NCBI GenBank assembly: GCA_029210565.1
Contig: JARGFQ010000001.1
Location: forward strand, 312,656 to 376,655
Length of the DNA: 64,000 nucleotides
Direction of reading: 5' to 3'
Source of the DNA: Bacteroidales bacterium
GTDB lineage: Bacteria > Bacteroidota > Bacteroidia > Bacteroidales > VadinHA17
Positions 1 through 7,808 of the stretch are shown here, in pieces. The position numbers and the translations under genes were made by a program. Numbering within the stretch: the stretch's first letter is position 1; each line of letters begins with the position of its first letter. The notes beneath the pieces were generated by a model, which had not been told where the DNA came from, ran no database searches, and saw nothing but the letters and a program-made list of their open reading frames with translations.

Positions 1-28
1 TTATGCTTTTTCATTTAACGTACCTGCC

Positions 29-1801
29 TTGAATACTCTGTTTTCCAAGCAAATACGGTATATTAAAACACTTTTTGCCGACCAGCAGACCCTGATCTAC
101 CTGCTCAGTTTTGTCGTCGGACTCGCCAGTGCAATTGCTGCGGTGGCAATGAAGAATGCAATTCATTACACCCATCTCCTTTTTACACAGGGAGTCATGA
201 GAGGGGCAGGAGGGGTGCTTTCGATAGCCTATCCGTTATTCGGTATATTTCTCACAGTGCTGATCCTCAAATACCTGGTACGTGACAGTATCTCCCACGG
301 TGTCAGCAGGGTCCTCTATGCCATCTCCAGGAGAAAAAGCTATATACGGAATCACAACAGCTGGTCTTCTATCCTTGCCAGCTCCATGACGATCGGCTTC
401 GGAGGGTCAGTGGGAGCGGAGGCCCCCATTGTTCTTACAGGGGCTTCAATAGGTTCAAATATAGGTCGTTACTTCAATCTGAACTATAAGTATGTCACGC
501 TGCTGCTCGGATGCGGCGCGGCAGCAGCTATCTCGGGTATCTTCAAGGCTCCCATCGGGGGAATTCTTTTCACCCTGGAGGTGCTGATGCTTGACCTGAC
601 AATGTCTTCAATAGTACCTCTGCTGATCTCTTCCGTCACCGCCGCCACCGTCGCCTACTTTTTTATGGGTGACAACGTGCTTCTCTCATTCCAGGTGAAG
701 GAGAGCTTCCTGCTCAGTGAGCTTCCCTGGTACCTTATCCTGGGGCTCTTCTGTGGATTTGCGGGACTCTATTTCACCAAAGTGACAATAGCCATTGAAA
801 AGCTCTACAGGAAAATCAACAATGCCTGGGTCAGGATGCTGACGGGAGGGATAATTCTGGGAGCTCTGATCTTTTTCATGCCGGCACTCTATGGTGAGGG
901 TTATGATGCGGTTATGCAGCTTCTCGCGGCTGATGGCGGCACCCTGCCGGGTCACGGACTGTTCGGGATTGAGGCTTCACGATTCTGGGCTTTTTCAGTG
1001 CTGATGGCGCTGCTGCTGCTCCTTAAGGTGGTAGCTACTGCATCCACCAACGGCGCCGGCGGAGTGGGAGGGGTGGTGGCCCCGGTACTATTCACCGGGG
1101 CAGTGGCAGGTTATTTCTTCAGCAGCCTCACCAACCACCTGTTCGGACTCTCCCTGGTTGAAAGCAGCTTCACCCTGACAGCGATGGCCGGGCTTTTTGC
1201 CGCAGTGCTCCATGCCCCGCTGACAGCTATTTTTCTTATCGCCGAGATAACGGAAGGATACGGCCTGCTCATACCTCTCATCATCACATCAACCATAGCC
1301 TTTGTGACAGCCAGGAGCTTCCAGAAACACTCCATCTACAATGAGCAGCTGGCTGCCAGCGGTGAACTTATAACTCATGATAAGGATAAGGCTGTAATGG
1401 TGCTACTCGACTGGACCAAAGAGGTGGAGAAAGACCTGCTGACGGTCAATCCCGAGGGTAACCTTGGCGATCTGGTAAAACAGATTTCACGGTCAAAGCG
1501 CAATATCTTTCCCGTTGTGGATGAATACGATATACTGGAGGGTGTGGTGCTGCTTGACGATGTAAGGGACAAGATGTTCAAGCCTGAACTGTACGATAAG
1601 ATCACGGTCAGGGATCTTATGACCATACCCCCTTCCTATATTGACCTGCGTGAGAGGGGAGATGCCGTCCTTCACGCCTTTGAGCGCACCGGAGCATGGA
1701 ACCTGCCTGTCCTCGACCAGGGCCGCTACGTCGGGTTTATATCCAAATCGCGAATCTTTTCAGCATACCGTGAATTGCTCCGACAGTTCTCCGAAGAGTG
1801 A
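29..1801 (+). CDS. ClC-type chloride channel or exchanger with CBS domains
   Basis: Inner-membrane chloride channel or H+/Cl- exchanger with a cytoplasmic regulatory tail. The membrane part spans about residues 20-440. GSVGAEAP at 126-133 keeps the gating/proton glutamate (E131) of the ClC GxEGP motif, and GVGGVVAP at 345-352 stands where GxFxP is usual, with Val replacing Phe. Two CBS domains follow (about 455-585). Length is usual for bacterial ClC-CBS proteins. The listed start is a TTG; the frame stays open to the left edge without an ATG, so the true start may lie before the window. The gene converges on the next one, with 7 bases between the two. Whether it acts as channel or antiporter cannot be read from the sequence. 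Confidence 0.93.
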   Translation: MNTLFSKQIRYIKTLFADQQTLIYLLSFVVGLASAIAAVAMKNAIHYTHLLFTQGVMRGAGGVLSIAYPLFGIFLTVLILKYLVRDSISHGVSRVLYAISRRKSYIRNHNSWSSILASSMTIGFGGSVGAEAPIVLTGASIGSNIGRYFNLNYKYVTLLLGCGAAAAISGIFKAPIGGILFTLEVLMLDLTMSSIVPLLISSVTAATVAYFFMGDNVLLSFQVKESFLLSELPWYLILGLFCGFAGLYFTKVTIAIEKLYRKINNAWVRMLTGGIILGALIFFMPALYGEGYDAVMQLLAADGGTLPGHGLFGIEASRFWAFSVLMALLLLLKVVATASTNGAGGVGGVVAPVLFTGAVAGYFFSSLTNHLFGLSLVESSFTLTAMAGLFAAVLHAPLTAIFLIAEITEGYGLLIPLIITSTIAFVTARSFQKHSIYNEQLAASGELITHDKDKAVMVLLDWTKEVEKDLLTVNPEGNLGDLVKQISRSKRNIFPVVDEYDILEGVVLLDDVRDKMFKPELYDKITVRDLMTIPPSYIDLRERGDAVLHAFERTGAWNLPVLDQGRYVGFISKSRIFSAYRELLRQFSEE

Positions 1802-1808
1802 CACACCG

Positions 1809-2930
1809 TTACTTTGCGGCTTGCTTCCAGGTCATCCCCCGATGATCAATGCAGATGATACTCTTTCCCTCCGAATCCGGCAGAGCTGCCTCGTAACCCG
1901 AAAGCGTAACAGTAATGTGCGGTTCTGAAGAGGATGGGGTGTAACCATACTCCTCAAGCAACCCTGCATCGGAGGCATACTCACCCTTATCCGCGGAGAG
2001 GGCACGCTGGGCATAATAGAGTTGTCTCAGCTCCCATTTGACCATCTCATGGTGAGCCATGGAGAACGGCTCCTGCTTGCCGGTGCCGTTGCCGGAATTG
2101 AACTTCACGAAACCCCACATCTCCGGGTAATGAACGTTGATAAGCCCCTGTGGCGACCAGAGCCAGTTGTATTCCGGCAGTGGCCTGCCTGTCTCGCGGT
2201 CGGTCTCCTTCAGATACCTTCCGTTTTCTGTTTTTCTCTTCCAGTTCACCCTTGAGAAGTTCATTCTCCAGACCGTGCCATCAGCGGGCATTTCTCCCCA
2301 CTCCTCCAGCACCGTAAAAGGAAATGCTATCTCCAGTGTCCATTTTTCATCAATGTCTGACGGGTCATTGAGAGTGCCGTATATCTTCACGGCAGACTTC
2401 AGCCCGGCAATGTCCCACGCATCTATCGCCCGTCCGTTGTCACGGTAGGGCATGGTGAGCAGCAGGTCCCATACCGTGTTGAAGGCATTCATCTCAAACT
2501 CATAATAGCCGTGGGTATCGCCGTCCGGATCAATGAACACCTCGAAGTCGTTGTCATGAAAGATAACCGTGTCGCGTTGCCTCAGCGTTGCCCAGATATG
2601 CGGTTCCTTCAGCTCAGCGGCGATGTAGAGGTGACTGTCATCCCACAGCATTTTCATTCGGGTGTTATACAGCGGGGCGGGTTTAAGCTCCCCCTCGATA
2701 TCCGTGAAGAGATTGCTCCAGGGAGCAGCTGACCACTCCTCATCGGTGATCTCCCCGTCTACAGTCATCTCTCCTGCCCTGTAACATGTATAGTGTTCAG
2801 GACTAAACTCAATGGCAGGTACAGGTATCTTTCCGGCGACGGCCGTACTGCCCCTGACATCCGGGGTCTCCCTGACACTGCATGAGGCATAGATCAGGGA
2901 AGCCAGGACTATAATTGCGGTCTTTCTCAT
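1809..2930 (-). CDS. CBM9-like carbohydrate-binding lipoprotein
   Basis: Predicted lipoprotein of 373 residues. A short signal ends in the lipobox IYASC with Cys17. From about residue 45 it resembles the family 9 carbohydrate-binding-like fold: the opening VDGEITDEEWSAAPW and the later blocks around LWDDSHLYIAAEL and FIDPDGDTHGYYEFEMNA are typical of these domains. No separate catalytic domain is visible; the last 100 residues are less conserved. In Bacteroidota such proteins are often single-domain and of unknown ligand, so sugar binding is a family inference. It stands alone between convergent ClC and divergent glyA. Confidence 0.8.
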   Translation of the reverse strand: MRKTAIIVLASLIYASCSVRETPDVRGSTAVAGKIPVPAIEFSPEHYTCYRAGEMTVDGEITDEEWSAAPWSNLFTDIEGELKPAPLYNTRMKMLWDDSHLYIAAELKEPHIWATLRQRDTVIFHDNDFEVFIDPDGDTHGYYEFEMNAFNTVWDLLLTMPYRDNGRAIDAWDIAGLKSAVKIYGTLNDPSDIDEKWTLEIAFPFTVLEEWGEMPADGTVWRMNFSRVNWKRKTENGRYLKETDRETGRPLPEYNWLWSPQGLINVHYPEMWGFVKFNSGNGTGKQEPFSMAHHEMVKWELRQLYYAQRALSADKGEYASDAGLLEEYGYTPSSSEPHITVTLSGYEAALPDSEGKSIICIDHRGMTWKQAAK

Positions 2931-2980
2931 GAAGCTAAAATAGTAAAAACAGTCTCATGAATAAAATTAATTTTTAAATG

Positions 2981-2988
2981 TATATTTG
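2981..2988 (+). promoter_or_regulatory. glyA promoter, -7 box
   Basis: TATATTTG matches the Bacteroidota -7 consensus TAnnTTTG exactly and lies 67 bases before the glyA start. No clear TTG-type -33 box sits at the usual spacing, so the call rests on the -7 element. Confidence 0.45.
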
Positions 2989-2999
2989 CCTCTTACCAC

Positions 3000-3021
3000 T
3001 CCGTGATCAGTGATTCACGGA
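3000..3021 (+). promoter_or_regulatory. Hairpin in the glyA leader
   Basis: A 7-bp perfect inverted repeat (TCCGTGA at 3000-3006 and TCACGGA at 3015-3021, 8-base loop) lies just downstream of the -7 box, at or near the 5' end of the glyA transcript. It could stabilise the mRNA or be a protein-binding operator. It is too small to be a known riboswitch. Confidence 0.35.
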
Positions 3022-3055
3022 CCTTAGAGATGGAGTAACAAAAGAAGAAATATTT

Positions 3056-4336
3056 ATGGAAAGAGACACTGTTATCTTCGATCTGATAGATCGTGAACGC
3101 AAACGTCAGACAGACGGCCTTGAGCTGATAGCATCCGAAAACTTCGTCAGTCCGCAGGTGCTGGAAGCCATGGGCTCCGTGCTTACCAACAAGTACGCTG
3201 AGGGGTACCCGGGTGCGAGGTATTACGGTGGATGTGAAATTGTTGACCAGACGGAGCAGCTGGCCATTGACCGCCTTAAGCAGCTGTTCAATGCCGTGTA
3301 TGCCAACGTCCAGCCGCACTCCGGGGCTCAGGCCAATATGGCTGTGTTCCTCACTGTGCTGAAACCGGGAGATACTTTTCTCGGGCTTGACCTCTCGCAC
3401 GGCGGTCACCTCTCTCACGGTTCCCCCGTCAACTCATCGGGGATCCTCTACCGGCCGGTGGCCTACGGCGTCAGGGAGGAGACAGGCAGGGTTGACTATG
3501 ACATGATGGAGGAGATTGCCCTCAGGGAGAAACCGAAACTGATAGTAGGAGGCGCATCAGCCTATTCACGCGAGTGGGATTATGCCAGGATGCGTGAGAT
3601 AGCAGACAATACCGGTGCCATGCTGATGATAGATATGGCTCACCCGGCAGGCCTGATAGCTGCCAGCCTGCTTGACAACCCGCTGAAATACGCACATATA
3701 GTTACATCCACTACCCACAAGACCCTCAGGGGCCCCCGCGGAGGCATAATCCTGATGGGCGAGGACTTCCCCAACCCGTGGGGCGTGACCACACCCAAGG
3801 GTGTGGTGAAGATGATGTCGGCAATGCTCAACTCGGCAGTCTTCCCGGGCCTACAGGGAGGTCCCCTCGAACATGTCATTGCCTCCAAGGCAGTCTCATT
3901 CGGCGAGGCACTGACACCTGAGTTCCGCCTCTATCAGCAGCAGGTGAAGAAGAACGCGTCAGTAATGGCTGAGGCATTCATGGGGCTGGGATACAAGGTC
4001 ATCTCAGACGGCACTGACAATCACTCCATGCTCATTGATCTCAGAACCCGATTCCCGGAAATATCAGGGAAAAAGGTTGAAAATACGCTGGTAAAAGCTC
4101 ACATAACGGTCAACAAGAACATGGTGCCTTTTGATTCCCGTTCTCCTTTCCTGACATCGGGTATCAGGGTTGGTACTCCGGCAGTCACGACGCGCGGATT
4201 GAAAGAGAGTGACATGGACAGGATCGTGTCTCTGATTGATGAGGTTATAACCGGGATTGAGAATGAATCAGTCATTGCCTCTGTAGCTGAGAAGGTGGTG
4301 AAGATGATGAAAGACTACCCTCTTTTTTCCATGTAG
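3056..4336 (+). CDS. glyA: Serine hydroxymethyltransferase
   Basis: PLP enzyme that converts serine and tetrahydrofolate to glycine and 5,10-methylene-THF, the main source of one-carbon units. The family signature [14 protein letters not shown] is present, with the Schiff-base lysine at residue 222, and the N-terminal block [18 protein letters not shown] is canonical. At 426 residues it is full length. The ATG start agrees with the family N-terminus. A -7 box and a small leader hairpin lie upstream. A receiver-domain gene follows after 49 bases on the same strand. Confidence 0.98.
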   Translation: MERDTVIFDLIDRERKRQTDGLELIASENFVSPQVLEAMGSVLTNKYAEGYPGARYYGGCEIVDQTEQLAIDRLKQLFNAVYANVQPHSGAQANMAVFLTVLKPGDTFLGLDLSHGGHLSHGSPVNSSGILYRPVAYGVREETGRVDYDMMEEIALREKPKLIVGGASAYSREWDYARMREIADNTGAMLMIDMAHPAGLIAASLLDNPLKYAHIVTSTTHKTLRGPRGGIILMGEDFPNPWGVTTPKGVVKMMSAMLNSAVFPGLQGGPLEHVIASKAVSFGEALTPEFRLYQQQVKKNASVMAEAFMGLGYKVISDGTDNHSMLIDLRTRFPEISGKKVENTLVKAHITVNKNMVPFDSRSPFLTSGIRVGTPAVTTRGLKESDMDRIVSLIDEVITGIENESVIASVAEKVVKMMKDYPLFSM

Positions 4337-4385
4337 GAAATTAGAAATTCCTTTTGTATTTTTACCTTCACAAAAGGTAGTCGCC

Positions 4386-4766
4386 GTGGAAGAAAAGTTA
4401 ATATTTGTGGTTGATGATGATCCGTTGATAACCACTCTTGTGGCAACGCGCTTCGAGAGTGCCGGTTACAGAGTCAGAGCCTTTGCATACGGTGAAGAGT
4501 GCATCGCTGCGCTTGATGAAAAACCTGACCTGATCATTCTTGATTATTACTTCGTGAAAGAGGGAGATGAACCAATGGACGGAATGGCTGTGTTCGAAGG
4601 GATCACGAGGCTGGCACCGGAAGTGCCTGTGATAATGCTCTCCGCGCAGGAGAAGGGGGCGGTGGTGCTGGAGTTTGCACGCAGGGGAATAGCTGACTAC
4701 GTAATTAAGGATAATGATCTGATAGATAACCTCCAGGCCGCTGTCAGGGATATCCTCGAGCCTTAA
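4386..4766 (+). CDS. Single-domain response regulator (receiver)
   Basis: Stand-alone CheY-like receiver of 126 residues. It has the acidic pocket (D10, D11 in VVDDDPL), the phospho-acceptor D53 in LIILDYYF, a switch Ser86 and the conserved Lys108 in YVIKDND. There is no output domain, so it likely works by protein-protein contact with an unseen kinase or partner. The start is a GTG at 4386; no ATG gives a full domain. It follows glyA by 49 bases and precedes the TSUP gene by 16, so it may be cotranscribed with both. No histidine kinase is nearby. Confidence 0.92.
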   Translation: MEEKLIFVVDDDPLITTLVATRFESAGYRVRAFAYGEECIAALDEKPDLIILDYYFVKEGDEPMDGMAVFEGITRLAPEVPVIMLSAQEKGAVVLEFARRGIADYVIKDNDLIDNLQAAVRDILEP

Positions 4767-4782
4767 AATATCCCCCTTTCCC

Positions 4783-5556
4783 ATGGAATGGTATATGTAT
4801 CTGGCTGTCATTGTTGCCGGCCTCTTTGCAGGTTTTGTCAACACTCTTGCCGGCAGCGGGTCACTGATAACACTTCCCCTGCTGATGTTTCTCGGGCTTC
4901 CTGCCAATATTGCTAACGGCACTAACCGTATCGGGGTATTTGTGCAGAGCGCAGTAAGCAGCCTGAGCTTCAGGCAACAAAAGATCTTCAGCTTTCGAGA
5001 TACGTTGTGGATGGCTGTGCCGGCTGTGGCCGGATCACTGGCCGGATCACTGCTGGCAGTACGAATCAACGAGAGGATCATGGAACTGCTGATAGCAGGA
5101 TTGCTCATCTTCATGTTTTTCGTGATACTTTACAAGCCTGAGAAGTGGCTGAGGGAACATGCCGTAGCCATCAGCACCAAACGGCGCTGGTGGGTCATCG
5201 TGCTGCTCTTCTTCATAGGTGTCTACGGCGGGTTCATACAGGCCGGGGTAGGAATCTTCCTGCTTGCGGCACTGGTGCTGGGAGCAGGAGAGGGGCTGAC
5301 AAAGGCCAATGCTCACAAGGTGCTGATAGTCACTCTTCTGACAGGCATAGCCCTCTTTGTCTTCATCATCAGCGGACAGGTAAAATATATGTACGGAATA
5401 ATTCTTGCCGTGGGACAGGGTACGGGAGGGTGGCTCGCCTCCAAGGTGGCTGTCAGCTGGGGACCGAGGGTCGTACGTGTTGTGCTGCTGGTTGCCGTGA
5501 TGGCCTCAGCACTGAAGCTGACGGGGGTGCTGGACCTGGTGGCGGGCCTCTTCTGA
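4783..5556 (+). CDS. TSUP (TauE/SafE) family membrane transporter
   Basis: Membrane protein of 257 residues with about eight hydrophobic segments in two related halves. The opening AGLFAGFVNTLAGSGSLITLP and the second-half block IGVYGGFIQAGVGIFLLAAL are the paired TSUP/DUF81 motifs. Family members carry sulfite, sulfoacetate or other small anions, but many are uncharacterised, so the substrate is unknown. The last codons and stop (CTCTTCTGA) are copied again 73 bases downstream in a degenerate tandem repeat. Confidence 0.9.
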   Translation: MEWYMYLAVIVAGLFAGFVNTLAGSGSLITLPLLMFLGLPANIANGTNRIGVFVQSAVSSLSFRQQKIFSFRDTLWMAVPAVAGSLAGSLLAVRINERIMELLIAGLLIFMFFVILYKPEKWLREHAVAISTKRRWWVIVLLFFIGVYGGFIQAGVGIFLLAALVLGAGEGLTKANAHKVLIVTLLTGIALFVFIISGQVKYMYGIILAVGQGTGGWLASKVAVSWGPRVVRVVLLVAVMASALKLTGVLDLVAGLF

Positions 5557-5700
5557 CAGCGCTGGCGGAACTGATCGCCCGACTACTCTTTTGACCGGTA
5601 TTACGTATCTGCTGGTGAACCTCTTTTGACAGCGTTGCCGGAACTGATTACGGACTTTCTCCCAGGATATCCCTGACCGATAATTCTGCTGCAGTAAAAC
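5547..5700 (+). repeat. Degenerate 73-bp tandem duplication at the TSUP 3' end
   Basis: The block starting at 5547, which includes the TSUP stop codon, recurs from 5620: CCTCTTCTGACAGCG is matched by CCTCTTTTGACAGCG, followed in both by a GGAACTGAT block. Further matching (GACC..., TCTGCTG) extends the similarity over about 75 bases with small indels. The repeat fills the gap between the convergent TSUP and tonB genes. I see no T-rich terminator in it. Confidence 0.7.
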
Positions 5701-5731
5701 GTCAGTGGGCCGCCATCGCGCGCTGCAATAG

Positions 5732-6652
5732 CTATTTAAGCCTGAAATTGTAGCTGATGGTGCCTTTCTGAATAAGCGGACCATCAGTCATGGGCTCAAA
5801 CTTTGTCTGCAGCGCGGCTTCTTTTGCAACTTTCAGGAGACTCTCCTCAAGTGTCGTTGACCCCTTAATGCCGGGGGTAGCATCAGTGACCCTTCCTGAA
5901 CGGTCAACGGTAATCGCAACGACCACGATCCCGTCTTTCTGGATCTTATAGGGCGGGCGAACGAGTGACTGGGCTTTTCTGCCACCCAGGTCATATGATA
6001 TGTTGCTGTTGCCTGTGCCTCCTCCGTCAGCGTAGTTACGGACACCGTCACTGCCTGACTCTACTCCCAGGTTACCCGTTCCCCCGGCAACGCCCTCGCT
6101 CTCACCGGCAGTACCGGTAGTGGCAGCATTGCCAAAAGCACTCCTGGCACGGGCGTTGGCCGCATCAATGCGCCGCTGCTCCTCCTCCCTCTTCAGCCTC
6201 TCGATTCTCTCCTGCTCCAGCCTTTTCCGCTCAGCCTCCTGCTCCAGCTCCCTCCTTATCTGCGCAGCACGTGCTTCAGCCTGCCTCCTGATCTCTTCAG
6301 GATCAGGCTCCTTCTTCACAACCTCCGGCGCCTCCTCAAAATCCTGCGTCAGTATTGCATCATCAGAACCCTCGTCCGCTGCCGACGGCGGCGGTGCAGG
6401 AGGGGAGACAGGCTGTGGGGCGGGCTCATACAGTCCTTCACCGGTCTCGTCAAAACCGAAATTAACAAGCAGCCCCTCCTCCGTAGTATCAGGCAGCTTC
6501 ACCCTGAAGGTTACAAATATGATAAGGAGAGCCAACAACAGGTGCACCAGCGCACTGATGACCAGACCCTGCGTCCTCTCCCTGGTAAGAGGCTCGCGGT
6601 TGCTATTTCGGGGTTGTGGCAAGTATAAGCTTGTATTGGTTCTTCGCCGCAA
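5732..6652 (-). CDS. TonB-family energy transducer
   Basis: Couples the ExbB/ExbD proton motor to outer-membrane receptors. Residues 30-50 form the single membrane anchor. A short Pro-rich segment lies at about 90-105, followed by a highly charged Glu/Arg helical stretch (about 115-165), a Gly-rich linker and a TonB C-terminal domain (about 225-306) ending in FRLK. The listed start is a TTG inside exbD, giving a 50-base overlap; a second TTG ten codons on is an alternative, and no ATG precedes the anchor. exbB and exbD lie directly upstream on the same strand. Confidence 0.9.
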   Translation of the reverse strand: MRRRTNTSLYLPQPRNSNREPLTRERTQGLVISALVHLLLALLIIFVTFRVKLPDTTEEGLLVNFGFDETGEGLYEPAPQPVSPPAPPPSAADEGSDDAILTQDFEEAPEVVKKEPDPEEIRRQAEARAAQIRRELEQEAERKRLEQERIERLKREEEQRRIDAANARARSAFGNAATTGTAGESEGVAGGTGNLGVESGSDGVRNYADGGGTGNSNISYDLGGRKAQSLVRPPYKIQKDGIVVVAITVDRSGRVTDATPGIKGSTTLEESLLKVAKEAALQTKFEPMTDGPLIQKGTISYNFRLK

Positions 6653-6995
6653 TATTCATCACGTTCACAACATACTCAACAGGAACACTCCTGTCAGTGT
6701 GGAGAGAGATATAAATTTCCGGGTTGCTGCCAACCTTGGCCTGCAGGGCCGATTCGAGGTTCTCAAGCATGATGGGCTGGTCTTCAATGAAATACTGCAG
6801 GTCCCTGGTTATGGAGACAGTGGTCATGGGACGCGCAGAGGTCTGTGTGGTACCCTTGGGCAACAGCAGCTTGATCGCTGTCGGCTGAACCAGCGTGGAT
6901 GTCAGCATGAAGAAAAGCAGCAGAAGGAACACGATGTCAGACATGCCCGCACTGCTGAAGTTTACGCTGACCTTATTCTTGGTTGTAATTGCCAT
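6603..6995 (-). CDS. exbD: ExbD/TolR-type biopolymer transport protein
   Basis: Small proton-channel subunit of the TonB motor, 130 residues. One transmembrane helix follows a short cytoplasmic N-terminus and carries the essential Asp (D20) in GMSDIVFLLLLFFM, the residue that takes the proton in this family. The periplasmic domain (about 45-130) is typical. It starts 6 bases after exbB and its last 50 bases overlap the tonB frame. Confidence 0.95.
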   Translation of the reverse strand: MAITTKNKVSVNFSSAGMSDIVFLLLLFFMLTSTLVQPTAIKLLLPKGTTQTSARPMTTVSITRDLQYFIEDQPIMLENLESALQAKVGSNPEIYISLHTDRSVPVEYVVNVMNIAAKNQYKLILATTPK

Positions 6996-7001
6996 GCGAT
7001 G

Positions 7002-7682
7002 CTACTTTACAGGTTCATTAAGAATGTCAAGGAACTCCGTAGAGGTGGTCTCAAGCTGGAATACTACATTCTCAACCCTGACCACCAGGAGGTTATACCC
7101 AAAGTAGGCCAGTATCCCCAGTATGAGTCCTCCTACCGTCGTTATCAGCGCCACATAGATGCCGCCGCTGAGAGTGCTGATGTCAAGACTGTTGCCTGCC
7201 AGCGACATCTCATAGAAGGCCTTGATCATGCCTATCACCGTTCCGAAGAAACCCACAAGAGGAGCAGCCCCTGCTATTGTAGCAAGCGTGGGGAACCTCT
7301 TCTCCAACTTGTGAATCTCAAGCCTGCCAACATTCTCGATGGCTGCAGTTACATCGGCCAGTGGCCTGCCGAGACGGGTGATGCCCTTCTCTACCATCCT
7401 TGCCTGCGGTGAGTCAGTCTTTCTGCATAGCTGCAGTGCTGCATCAACCTTGCCTTCATACATGTAATCCTTGATGCGGTTCATGAAGTTCGCATCAACC
7501 TTTGAAGCCTTCCTGATTACAAGAACTCTTTCAATGAATATATACAGTGCAATAAATGAGAGCAGAGTAATGATGATAATCACCCAGCCTCCCGCCAGGT
7601 AGAGATCAGCCAGTGACATTGATGCCTCTTCGGCGGCCGGCGTGGCTGCTGTACCCTGTAGTAAAATGTTTGCTAATATCAT
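7002..7682 (-). CDS. exbB: ExbB/TolQ-type proton channel protein
   Basis: MotA/TolQ/ExbB channel subunit of 226 residues with three membrane helices (about 30-52, 120-145 and 165-195). The GAAPLVGFFGTVIGMIKAF block is the family signature of the second helix. It heads the exbB-exbD-tonB operon on the minus strand. A possible -7 box (TATATTCG, 7741-7734) lies 52 bases upstream of the start. Confidence 0.96.
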   Translation of the reverse strand: MILANILLQGTAATPAAEEASMSLADLYLAGGWVIIIITLLSFIALYIFIERVLVIRKASKVDANFMNRIKDYMYEGKVDAALQLCRKTDSPQARMVEKGITRLGRPLADVTAAIENVGRLEIHKLEKRFPTLATIAGAAPLVGFFGTVIGMIKAFYEMSLAGNSLDISTLSGGIYVALITTVGGLILGILAYFGYNLLVVRVENVVFQLETTSTEFLDILNEPVK

Positions 7683-7733
7683 TTTGTTTTTTTTAAATGT
7701 TAACTGTTTGACTTACTTTTTTATATCATCGCG

Positions 7734-7741
7734 CGAATATA
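7734..7741 (-). promoter_or_regulatory. Possible exbB promoter, -7 box
   Basis: On the minus strand TATATTCG differs from TAnnTTTG by one base and lies 52 bases before the exbB ATG. A TTG at 7757-7755 is only 13 bases upstream, closer than the usual 18-20, so this is a weak call. Confidence 0.3.
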
Positions 7742-7808
7742 TTAAAAAAACGGCCAATACAGGTGCGAATTATCCCTCCGGTGGAAAAAAAGGGCTGTTG
7801 TTGAAAAG

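Noticed and set aside
6120..7412. Long plus-strand open frame of 430 codons
   Set aside because: It runs antisense to tonB, exbD and exbB, which have clear family motifs, and its protein is Ser/Arg-rich without any recognisable fold.
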